Source of the DNA: Pelagovum sp. HNIBRBA483
GTDB lineage: Bacteria; Pseudomonadota; Alphaproteobacteria; Rhodobacterales; Rhodobacteraceae
Length of the DNA: 64,000 nucleotides
Assembly (NCBI RefSeq): GCF_040931995.1
Contig: NZ_CP162412.1
Coordinates: forward strand, 1,860,001 to 1,924,000
Direction of reading: 5' to 3'
Shown: positions 50,276 through 57,677 of the stretch, one piece after another
How the letters are laid out: each line of letters opens with the position of its first letter
Position numbering within the stretch: the first letter of the stretch is position 1
Position numbers and translations under genes: made by a program
Notes under the pieces: generated by a model
What the model was told of the DNA's origin: nothing
Databases searched by the model: none
What the model saw: the letters and a program-made list of their open reading frames with translations, nothing else

Positions 50276-51033
50276 TTCGCGGTGAACCCCCCATCAACCA
50301 TTAGAATTTGGCCAGTCACATAATCGGATGCTCTTGATGCAAGGAACAGAATTGGCCCGTTGATATCCTCTAGCGACCCATTTCGACCGAAGCACGTCTG
50401 CGCCGCATTTCGTTGTGCAATCTCTTCGTTTTCGAACACGGGCTGGGTCAATTCGGTCGGGAAAAACCCTGGCGCAATAGCGTTAACTGATATCCCGTAG
50501 CGCGACCATTCTTCAGCCATAGCACGAGTCAATTGCCCTACACCGCCCTTTGACGCGCCATATGGGATACTGTTGGGAAAAGCTCTGAAGGTCTGCAAGG
50601 ACGCAAATGTGATTATCTTCCCCCAGTGCCTTTCTTTCATGCACGATACCAGTGCGCGACTTAAGAAAAACGGGATGCTCAAATTAAGATGAAGGGTAGC
50701 ATCCCAGCTCTCAAACGAGACATCATCGGCAGGCTCACGCAGATTGATCCCTGCAGCATGAACAACAATATCAGGCGGGCCGAACGGCTCTGAAACCACT
50801 TGCGCGACTGCGTCATAATCCGACACCGCGCCCAAATCGACCGATATGGGTGAGAAATCCGCCCCGACCTCGCTCTGTAACTGCCTCAAAGCATCGTTTC
50901 GACGGGCGAGCCCGACAACTTGAGCACCAGCTTCCAATAAGATCCGCGCAGCCTGACGGCCCAGACCTGAGCTGGCTCCCGTCACCAGCGCAGTTTTTCC
51001 GGTCAAATCAAATAGGGCACCCGACTCACTCAT
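50272..51033 (-). CDS. Short-chain dehydrogenase/reductase, probable DHPS 2-dehydrogenase
   Basis: A 253-residue classical SDR: cofactor motif TGASSGLG near 17-24, catalytic Ser in FASLQTF and the YGASK pair, and the C-terminal YVTGQILMVDGGF. It resembles gluconate 5-dehydrogenases. The ATG at 51033 lies inside the last codons of the HpsN-like gene (8-base overlap) and the stop overlaps the MDR gene, so all three are translationally coupled. Likely partner of HpsN in handling the other DHPS enantiomer (inference). Confidence 0.86.
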   Translation of the reverse strand: MSESGALFDLTGKTALVTGASSGLGRQAARILLEAGAQVVGLARRNDALRQLQSEVGADFSPISVDLGAVSDYDAVAQVVSEPFGPPDIVVHAAGINLREPADDVSFESWDATLHLNLSIPFFLSRALVSCMKERHWGKIITFASLQTFRAFPNSIPYGASKGGVGQLTRAMAEEWSRYGISVNAIAPGFFPTELTQPVFENEEIAQRNAAQTCFGRNGSLEDINGPILFLASRASDYVTGQILMVDGGFTAK

Positions 51034-52333
51034 GAGATGACAGATCGAAAGTCTCGTTTGGGAAATATTTCGCCAAACGTACATCGGCAGCACGCGCGTG
51101 ACCTTCCATGCCCTCCAGCCGAGAAATTCGTGCAGTTGCCTCAGCGACTGGCTTTGCACCCTCTCGGGTCGCTCTCTGCCAAGTCACAATTTTCATATAC
51201 TTATGGACTGAAAGACCGCCTGTGTAACTTGCAGCCCGCGATGTTGGAAGCACATGGTTGGTTCCCGACGCCTTGTCCCCAAAGGAAACAGTGGTTTCTT
51301 CGCCTAGGAAAAGCGATCCATAGCAAGTTAACCGTTCAAGCCACCAGTCAAGATCCTCTGCCTGAACTGTCAGATGTTCCGGTGCATATTCATCAGAGGT
51401 GGCAGCCATTTCTTCGCGATCGGCACAGAGAATTACCTCTGCATAGTCCCTCCAAGCTGCGCGCGCATTATCCCTGTTCAATTCCGGCAAGTCTTCGATA
51501 AGTCCGGGAACCTGTCGCATGACCTCGTCTGCGAGTTTTCTGTCGTCTGTCACCAACCATACCGGTGAGTTATAGCCGTGCTCGGCCTGCGACACGAGAT
51601 CAGTTGCGACGATGTGCGGGTCCGCCGACGCATCGGCGAGGATTAAACTATCGGTTGGCCCGGCAATCATGTCGATACCCACGCGCCCAAACAAAATACG
51701 CTTCGCTTCAGCAACAAACTGGTTCCCAGGTCCCACCAGAATGTTAGCCTCCGGCATACCAAACAGGCCAAAAGTCATCGAAGCCACAGCCTGCACGCCG
51801 CCCATCGCCATAATGGTATCGGCTCCGCAGAGATGCGCCGCATAAACGATCGCAGGTGCGACCCCAACTCCTGGCCGGGGCGGCGAGCAGGCCATGATAT
51901 GTCGGCATCCAGCAACTTGAGCTGTGGTCACGGTCATAATTGCACTAGCGACGTGACTATACCGCCCACCCGGGATGTAACATCCAGCAGCATCAACAGG
52001 GATCGCCTTCTGGCCAGCCACGAGCCCCGGAACAACTTCAAGCTCAAAGTCGGTTACCGTTTGCTTTTGGGCCTCAGCAAATTTCTTAACATTTTCATGC
52101 GCAAAACGAATATCGGCTTTCAGTTTTTCGGGCACGAGCGCACAGGCCGCTTCGATCTCCTCTTTTGATAGGATGACATTGCCCTCATATCGATCAAACT
52201 TGGCCGCATATTCGAGTGCTTTTGCATCTCGGCCGGACTCGATATCGTCGAGAATCCCCTGAACCAACTCGTGCACATCAGTCGCATCTGAAGTTGAAGT
52301 TAGCGACGCTTTCTTAAGATACTCGCGTGTCAA
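51026..52333 (-). CDS. hpsN: Histidinol-dehydrogenase-family enzyme, probable sulfopropanediol 3-dehydrogenase (HpsN)
   Basis: A 435-residue HisD-fold enzyme. Zinc ligands and catalytic residues of HisD are all present: Gln and His in SQAEHGY, Glu-His in APEHLTV, Asp in GDKASGTNHVLPT, and His in EGHARAADVRL. HisD-type enzymes oxidise an alcohol to an acid in two NAD+ steps; HpsN does this on (R)-DHPS to give sulfolactate. No histidine genes are near, while SDR, MDR, ComDE and a hydroxyacid dehydrogenase follow, which favours HpsN. It is the first gene of the operon, behind the LacI-type operators. Confidence 0.82.
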   Translation of the reverse strand: MTREYLKKASLTSTSDATDVHELVQGILDDIESGRDAKALEYAAKFDRYEGNVILSKEEIEAACALVPEKLKADIRFAHENVKKFAEAQKQTVTDFELEVVPGLVAGQKAIPVDAAGCYIPGGRYSHVASAIMTVTTAQVAGCRHIMACSPPRPGVGVAPAIVYAAHLCGADTIMAMGGVQAVASMTFGLFGMPEANILVGPGNQFVAEAKRILFGRVGIDMIAGPTDSLILADASADPHIVATDLVSQAEHGYNSPVWLVTDDRKLADEVMRQVPGLIEDLPELNRDNARAAWRDYAEVILCADREEMAATSDEYAPEHLTVQAEDLDWWLERLTCYGSLFLGEETTVSFGDKASGTNHVLPTSRAASYTGGLSVHKYMKIVTWQRATREGAKPVAEATARISRLEGMEGHARAADVRLAKYFPNETFDLSSHE

Positions 52334-52435
52334 TGGCCCAAGCTCCTCAGTTCCAACCCGTTATTGACGCCTTTCTGAACAAAAGAATAAAATTTTTCGC
52401 CAGTAGCGCCGCCAAGGGTCACGATTCGCGTCAAT

Positions 52436-52449
52436 TGTAAGCGCTTACA
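52436..52449. promoter_or_regulatory. LacI-type operator 1
   Basis: A perfect 14-base palindrome, TGTAAGCGCTTACA, in the 184-base gap between the divergent hpsN-like and LacI-family genes. Its AGCGCT core is typical of LacI-family operators. It is the obvious site for the adjacent regulator to control the catabolic operon and itself. Confidence 0.75.
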
Positions 52450-52458
52450 CCAATGCAA

Positions 52459-52472
52459 TGCAAGCCTTTACA
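52459..52472. promoter_or_regulatory. LacI-type operator 2 (imperfect copy)
   Basis: TGCAAGCCTTTACA matches the perfect palindrome at 52436 in 11 of 14 positions. The centres are 23 bases apart, about two helical turns, which would let two dimers bind on nearly the same face. Confidence 0.5.
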
Positions 52473-52517
52473 TTTTCGCACTGAAGGACCAACTTAAAGC
52501 CTGTTGGTACAATCAAA

Positions 52518-53558
52518 ATGACTAGAAATATGAAGCCAAGAACGCCCGCAACACTTATTGATGTAGCCAAAGCTGCCAGCGTATCCACGGCGACGGTGTC
52601 GCGCTGCATCAATTCGCCTGAGAAGGTCGTAGCCTCAACGCGCGAAAAAGTGTCGGCGGCAATCACTGAATTAGGTTATATGCCAAATTTCGGTGCGCGG
52701 GCGATGGCCGTCCGTAAGACCAATACCATCGGCGCAATTATCCCGACCATGGAAAACGCCATCTTCGCGCGAGGCTTGCAGGCGTTTCAGGAAGAATTGC
52801 GAAATCAAGGCTTTACGCTACTTGTTGCGAGCTCTGCCTATGACCTCGACGTCGAGGAAGAGCAAATTCGTTCCCTCATTGCGCGGGGCGCAGACGGACT
52901 CCTGCTCATCGGTCATGACCGAAACCAAAGGATACTGTCCTTCATCAAACAGAACCAAATACCAGCCATCGCTGCTTGGACATACGAGAGCGGAACCACC
53001 CTGCCCTCCGTAGGCTTCGACAACAAAAAAGCGATGCAAGAAATGGCAAATCATGTCGTCGAACTAGGTCACAGCCAAATCGGAGTTATTTCCGCACAGA
53101 CTTCAAACAACGATCGCGCGCGTCAGCGCCTTGCAGGGATTCGAGAGGTGTTCAATGCGCGAAACTTGGTTGAAGATCAGTTAACAGTCATTGAGACCGC
53201 CTACGGCATCGAAGAGGGTGGGCAAGCCTTTGAAAAAATCGTTAGACGGCAACCGCGTCCCACGGCGATAATTTGTGGCAACGACGTCATCGCGGTCGGC
53301 GCAATAAAGAGAGCAAGGGAGCTTGGGATCAGAGTTCCGGACGAAGTTTCCATCACCGGTTTCGATGACATAGAGCTCGGCCAAGTCACGTTTCCCACGC
53401 TAACAACCGTTCATGTACCTCACCGAGAGATGGGTATTGCCGCGGCTAAATCCCTTATCGCCTTGCTTTCAGACCCGAAGGCAACAAAATCAGTTAAATT
53501 AGAGACTTCCCTGATCATTCGGGAGTCTTTAGCCCGCGCGCCTGTCGAACACACTTAG
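52518..53558 (+). CDS. LacI-family transcriptional regulator
   Basis: A 346-residue repressor: N-terminal HTH (TLIDVAKAASVSTATVSRCINSP) with hinge helix, then a periplasmic-binding-protein-like effector domain (about 65-340) with TNTIGAIIPTMENAIFARGL and SITGFDDIELGQVTFPTLTTV. It is closest in style to GntR/IdnR-type sugar-acid repressors. Divergent from the hpsN-like operon across two operator-like sites; the effector is probably DHPS or sulfolactate (inference). Its stop overlaps the convergent ccmG stop. Confidence 0.92.
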   Translation: MTRNMKPRTPATLIDVAKAASVSTATVSRCINSPEKVVASTREKVSAAITELGYMPNFGARAMAVRKTNTIGAIIPTMENAIFARGLQAFQEELRNQGFTLLVASSAYDLDVEEEQIRSLIARGADGLLLIGHDRNQRILSFIKQNQIPAIAAWTYESGTTLPSVGFDNKKAMQEMANHVVELGHSQIGVISAQTSNNDRARQRLAGIREVFNARNLVEDQLTVIETAYGIEEGGQAFEKIVRRQPRPTAIICGNDVIAVGAIKRARELGIRVPDEVSITGFDDIELGQVTFPTLTTVHVPHREMGIAAAKSLIALLSDPKATKSVKLETSLIIRESLARAPVEHT

Positions 53559-54109
53559 TTAATCGAGATGGCTTCATTTAACGCAGGTAGGAATCTTTGT
53601 TCGTAATCAGAACCTATGAGAGGGCCTGCGAAACGGAACAAGACGGTTCCTTCGCCATCAACAATAAAAGTCTCAGGCGGCGCGGTGACGCCCCAATCAA
53701 TCGAGGTCCGTCCTCTGGGATCAAACCCATGAGCAAAAAACGGATCACCTTCAGCATTCAGGTATTCCAATGCATCGTCCTGCTGATCGCGAAAGTTTAC
53801 CCCTGCCACTCTCAACCCTTGGTCGGAAAGTTCCGTTAAAGTCGGATGTTCGGCCCTGCACGGCGGGCACCAACTCGCCCAAAAATTGACAATGGTGAGC
53901 TCACCGGATGCCAAATCACTGCGCTCAAGAATTGGCTTTCCAATCAACCCATCAGCAGGCAACGCAGGCGCCGTCTTTCCCACCAGCATCGAAGGGAGAT
54001 CGTCTCCGTCTCCCCAGAACATACCTGCTACGAACAACCCGCCCACAGCTGCAAAAACAACGGGAGGAAGTAGCGCGAGAACTGGCAGCTTAACTCCCAC
54101 CAGTTTCAC
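53555..54109 (-). CDS. ccmG: Cytochrome c biogenesis thioredoxin CcmG (DsbE)
   Basis: A 184-residue periplasmic, membrane-anchored thioredoxin that reduces apocytochrome c thiols before haem ligation. The N-terminal anchor is at about 8-30; the active site is NFWASWCPPCRAEHP, with GVTAPPETFIVDG near the cis-Pro loop. GTG at 54109 with GAGG upstream is the probable start; it overlaps the end of ccmD. A longer frame to 54184 lies inside ccmD and is unlikely. Confidence 0.93.
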   Translation of the reverse strand: MKLVGVKLPVLALLPPVVFAAVGGLFVAGMFWGDGDDLPSMLVGKTAPALPADGLIGKPILERSDLASGELTIVNFWASWCPPCRAEHPTLTELSDQGLRVAGVNFRDQQDDALEYLNAEGDPFFAHGFDPRGRTSIDWGVTAPPETFIVDGEGTVLFRFAGPLIGSDYEQRFLPALNEAISIN

Positions 54110-54242
54110 CTTCGGCCTCTTTGAGTTCGCGCATTGAACGGACGGATTGCCGCCAACTCGCGTAGACCAACACCGCCAAGACAATCACTGTGACAGCATA
54201 GGCACTAAGTACTGGAACGGCGTATTCGCCTAGACTAGCCAT
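54090..54242 (-). CDS. ccmD: Haem exporter protein CcmD
   Basis: A 50-codon gene between ccmC and ccmG. The product starts MASLGEYAVPVLSAYAVTV, has one transmembrane helix (about 8-29) and a charged C-terminal tail ending KEAEGETGGS, typical of CcmD, which stabilises the CcmABC-E complex. It overlaps both neighbours: eight bases with ccmC's end and the start of ccmG. GGAGAG precedes the ATG. Confidence 0.9.
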   Translation of the reverse strand: MASLGEYAVPVLSAYAVTVIVLAVLVYASWRQSVRSMRELKEAEGETGGS

Positions 54243-54978
54243 TTGCTCTCCTTGCCCGAATTCTCAGCGCGTGGGAACGCCTGAAACGAATTTCAGAGCG
54301 TGTCCTCAGCAGCACCAGCCCAAGGAACAAGATCACGAACCCAGCAATGCTGAGAAGTAACGGGTGATAAAAAACATCCGCTACGTTCTCCTCCTTGTCG
54401 AGACTCAGCGATGCTCCTTGATGCAGTCCTTGGTTCCAAAAATTCACAGCATACCGGCTCAGCAGCGCGAAGACGGACCCTACAATGCACAGCACACTCG
54501 TCAGATCGGCTGCGGTATCCGGGTCTTCTATAGCGGACCATAACGCCACATAACCCAAGTAGAAAAAGAACAATATAAGAAACGAGGTCAGGCGCGGATC
54601 CCACGCCCAATACGTCCCCCACATAGGTTTGCCCCAGATCGCTCCCGTCAAAAGCGCAATGATCGTCATCGCGATCCCGACCGGCGCCGCAGCTTTGGCA
54701 GCGAGCGCGCTTACATGGTGCCTGCGTATCAGCCAAATAAGGGAGGCAACAAGCATCATGAGCCAGGCATTAATCGCCATTAATGCAGAGGGCACATGCA
54801 GATATATGATCTTAACCGTTGCACCTTGTCGGTAATCCTCCGGCGTAAAGAAGAACCCCCAGATCAATGCGGCGGTTAACAAGAATGCTGACAAAGCGAA
54901 CAACCACGGCAACAAAGGAGTCGTGGTCGCCATGAATTTCTTCGGATTGGCATATTCCCAAACTGACATGTGTTTCAT
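54235..54978 (-). CDS. ccmC: Haem exporter/haem lyase component CcmC
   Basis: A 247-residue membrane protein with six helices that delivers haem to CcmE. The tryptophan-rich WGxWWxWDxRLT-type signature reads GKPMWGTYWAWDPRLTS, flanked by the conserved histidines of YLHVPSALMAIN and FWNQGLHQGAS. The start may be ATG 54978 or the ATG three codons later (54969). Confidence 0.96.
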   Translation of the reverse strand: MKHMSVWEYANPKKFMATTTPLLPWLFALSAFLLTAALIWGFFFTPEDYRQGATVKIIYLHVPSALMAINAWLMMLVASLIWLIRRHHVSALAAKAAAPVGIAMTIIALLTGAIWGKPMWGTYWAWDPRLTSFLILFFFYLGYVALWSAIEDPDTAADLTSVLCIVGSVFALLSRYAVNFWNQGLHQGASLSLDKEENVADVFYHPLLLSIAGFVILFLGLVLLRTRSEIRFRRSHALRIRARRANG

Positions 54979-55010
54979 CTAACCTTTATCAACCACAGCA
55001 ACAAGAAGTA

Positions 55011-55667
55011 TCAGCGTAAATTGATTTTGAGCGTTTTTGCCGCTGCGAATGGAAGCAGAGCGATAGTTCCCGCAGTGATACCAGCGAGCATCAGAAGGGT
55101 TGTCTTTGGATCGCTCCCCATCATGACCCGCCGGACGGTTTCCGCACCAAAAATTAGGGTGGGCACATATAATGGCAGTACGAGAATTGAGAGCAGGAGC
55201 CCTCCCCTACGAACACCAACCGTCAGTGCCGCGCCAAATGAACCAATAAATGATAATGCAGGCGTTCCGATCAACAACGTCAATAACAGGTAGGTATAGG
55301 CCTCAGGCGGCAAATGCAGCAAGAACCCCAAGAACGGTGCAGCCACCGAAAGCGGCAGCCCAGTCGTAAACCAATGGGCAAGCGCCTTGGTCAGAGTGAC
55401 ACCCTCTAGGGGCAAGGGTGATGTTGCCAACAACAACAAGGAACCGTCCTCGAAATCGAGAGCGAAAATCCGATCAAGGGACAGCAACGCTGCGAGCAAG
55501 GCACCAATCCACAATACTCCTGCGCTGATCCGGCCCAACAGCTCTTTTTCGGGTCCAATGGCGAAGGGGACCAACACCACAACAATCAAGAAAAACGCCA
55601 GTCCGAGCCCAAAGCCACCTCCCGCCCGTACAGAGAGGCGTATATCTCGTATGAGAAGAGCAATCAT
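55011..55667 (-). CDS. ccmB: Haem exporter membrane subunit CcmB
   Basis: A 218-residue integral membrane protein with six helices, the permease partner of CcmA. Typical are LIRDIRLSVRAGGGFGLGLAF at the start, SLDRIFALDFEDGSLLLL and LPLYVPTLIFGA. Its ATG overlaps the ccmA stop by four bases; ccmC follows after 32 bases. Confidence 0.95.
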   Translation of the reverse strand: MIALLIRDIRLSVRAGGGFGLGLAFFLIVVVLVPFAIGPEKELLGRISAGVLWIGALLAALLSLDRIFALDFEDGSLLLLATSPLPLEGVTLTKALAHWFTTGLPLSVAAPFLGFLLHLPPEAYTYLLLTLLIGTPALSFIGSFGAALTVGVRRGGLLLSILVLPLYVPTLIFGAETVRRVMMGSDPKTTLLMLAGITAGTIALLPFAAAKTLKINLR

Positions 55668-56281
55668 AGAAAAGCCTCATCACCACCCACGAGCGGCGCC
55701 GCTTTCGATAGGTGATTTGCAAGATCAAGGCAGGCCATCTCCAAGCCTATATCAATGTGCGACACCACCAATGCAGAGCCGCCACTCTTAAAATGCTCGT
55801 CGGTAAGGAACTTCGCGAATAGCGCGACCGATTCCCGATCCAATGAAACGGTCGGCTCATCCAGCAACAGTATCTTTCGACGAAGTACAGCTAACCGCGC
55901 TAGGCCCACACGTCGGGTCTGCCCCGCAGAAAGCGTACCAGCATAACGGTTTCGCAGCGCCTCCAAATTAAAGGCAGCGTAGACCCAGGAAGGAACCTGA
56001 CTTCCGTAGACGTTTGCCCAGAAAGTTAGGTTTTCTTCGACAGTCAACGCCGATTTAACGCCGTCCTTATGGGTCGCCAGAGCAATTTCACCCTCGTCGA
56101 AAGCAATCTCGCCTTCAGTCGGTTCCTGAAGTCCCGCGATCGTTCTCAAAAGGGTCGTTTTGCCAATACCGTTTGGGCCCGTTATCTTCAGAGCCTCGCC
56201 ACCTTGGAGCTGGAAATTCACGCCTTCGAGAATTTTTATCCCGCCGCGATGGACTGACAAATCTGAAACGCGCAAATTCAT
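55664..56281 (-). CDS. ccmA: Haem exporter ATPase CcmA
   Basis: A 205-residue ABC ATPase. Walker A GPNGIGKTTLLRTIAG, signature LSAGQTRRVGLARLAV, Walker B ILLLDEPTVSLD. It powers release of holo-CcmE from CcmC. First of the ccmABCDG unit; ccmE, ccmF and ccmH are not in the window. Confidence 0.96.
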   Translation of the reverse strand: MNLRVSDLSVHRGGIKILEGVNFQLQGGEALKITGPNGIGKTTLLRTIAGLQEPTEGEIAFDEGEIALATHKDGVKSALTVEENLTFWANVYGSQVPSWVYAAFNLEALRNRYAGTLSAGQTRRVGLARLAVLRRKILLLDEPTVSLDRESVALFAKFLTDEHFKSGGSALVVSHIDIGLEMACLDLANHLSKAAPLVGGDEAFL

Positions 56282-56296
56282 TAACAGTTCGCCTGC

Positions 56297-56650
56297 TTAC
56301 ACAGGAAGCAGCGCCAGTCCGATCCGACGCCCTTCAGATAGCAAAATGTTGTAGGTTCGGCACGCCGTCGGTGACGCCATAGGCTCAATCCCGATATTTG
56401 CCCCTTCGACCGTGGTTCGGAAATCAACTGGCAAGGGTGAAAGGCTCTCGCCCGTACCAACCAGCAAAACATCTATCTGGCTTGCGGCAGCAACGATTTC
56501 CGAAATATCGGAAAAGCCGCCCCATTGCTTGACACCAGACGGCAGGACGAGCGCAGCACCAGCGACCACTTCTCCGCCGATGCGAAAGAAGCCGCTCCCA
56601 TAGCCATCAACAGGCACCCCTGTATTAAAAACAACCTCATTCAATCTCAT
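56297..56650 (-). CDS. Mth938-like domain protein (DUF498)
   Basis: A 117-residue single-domain protein resembling the Mth938/NDUFAF3 family: GYGSGFFRIGGEVVAGAALVLPSGV, DVLLVGTGESLSPLP and a C-terminal ACRTYNILLSEGRRIGLALLPV as positions 96-117. The mitochondrial relative helps complex I assembly; the bacterial role is unproven. It lies 15 bases before ccmA and about 50 after secF, all on the minus strand. Confidence 0.87.
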   Translation of the reverse strand: MRLNEVVFNTGVPVDGYGSGFFRIGGEVVAGAALVLPSGVKQWGGFSDISEIVAAASQIDVLLVGTGESLSPLPVDFRTTVEGANIGIEPMASPTACRTYNILLSEGRRIGLALLPV

Positions 56651-56704
56651 AGGCCGTTCTCCGCAGCATAGCCAACATCTGTCGGGAGCATCACAGGTAC
56701 ACGA

Positions 56705-57673
56705 TCACGCATCGACGTTCGCAAACGTGGTACCGCCTTTACTGCCTGTATTGCCCCAGTCGCGCTTAACACCGAGCATCAATACCACATTTTTTGCGAT
56801 ATAAATGGAGGAGTAAGTACCGACGATAACCCCCCAAGTAATCGCAAAAACAAATCCTCTCAGGACATCACCTCCAAATACCAACAGTGCAATCAAGGCG
56901 AGGAGAGTCGTCCCAGATGTCATCAACGTGCGGCTCAGGGTTTCGTTGGCAGAGATGTTGAGCACATCTCTCAGTGATTTTTTCTTATGTTTGATGAGAT
57001 TTTCACGAGCCCGATCAAACACCACCACCGTATCGTTGATTGAATAGCCCACGATTGTCAGCAGCGCGGCAATGATTGCAAGGTCAAACCGGATTTGGAA
57101 CAAAGAGAAAATTCCGATCGTCAGGAGAACGTCATGAACGAGTGCGGCGACCGCCCCAATCGCAAACTGCCACTCGAAGCGCAGCCAAATATAAATAACA
57201 ATTGCAAACAGCGCACCTGTAACCGCTAGAATTGCCTTAGTAATAAGTTCTCCTGAAACCGTCGGCCCAACACTTTCCACCGACGGGAAAGTGATCATAG
57301 GATCAATTGATTTGAGAGCTCGTTCGACCAATTCAATGGTAGCGCCCCCTACACTCTCCTCGCCTTCCTGAGCCTGAATCACCACCATCGCCACATGCTG
57401 ATCCTCGTCAAAGCTTGGATCATAAACCTCCGTTATTGATACATCACCAAGGCCAAGTTCAGCCAACGCTTCTCGATAAGCGCCCACATCAACCGGAATC
57501 TCCGAGTCAGTCCGGATCGTCGTTCCTCCGCTGAAATCGATACCGTAATTCAACCCGAGGACCAAAAAGCAAGCAATGCCTGCCATCACCGCAACGATTG
57601 AACCACCGAAGGTAACGCGCGCCCATCTAAAGAAGTCAAAGTTGGTTTGGCTCGGAACGAGTCGTAAGCGCAT
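56705..57673 (-). CDS. secF: Protein translocase subunit SecF
   Basis: A 322-residue inner-membrane protein with six helices and a periplasmic domain, working with SecD to use the proton-motive force late in export. GLNYGIDFSGGTTIRTDSE follows helix 1; VGYSINDTVVVFDRARENL is the conserved motif of helix 4-5. ATG at 57673 has GAGG nine bases upstream, four bases past the secD stop; a frame start at 57688 would overlap secD. Confidence 0.96.
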   Translation of the reverse strand: MRLRLVPSQTNFDFFRWARVTFGGSIVAVMAGIACFLVLGLNYGIDFSGGTTIRTDSEIPVDVGAYREALAELGLGDVSITEVYDPSFDEDQHVAMVVIQAQEGEESVGGATIELVERALKSIDPMITFPSVESVGPTVSGELITKAILAVTGALFAIVIYIWLRFEWQFAIGAVAALVHDVLLTIGIFSLFQIRFDLAIIAALLTIVGYSINDTVVVFDRARENLIKHKKKSLRDVLNISANETLSRTLMTSGTTLLALIALLVFGGDVLRGFVFAITWGVIVGTYSSIYIAKNVVLMLGVKRDWGNTGSKGGTTFANVDA

Positions 57674-57677
57674 CGTA

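Noticed and set aside
51026-52333. Histidinol dehydrogenase of histidine biosynthesis
   Set aside because: Catalytic residues fit the whole HisD fold, but no his genes are near and the coupled genes are dehydrogenases and ComDE. HpsN is the better reading, though not proved.
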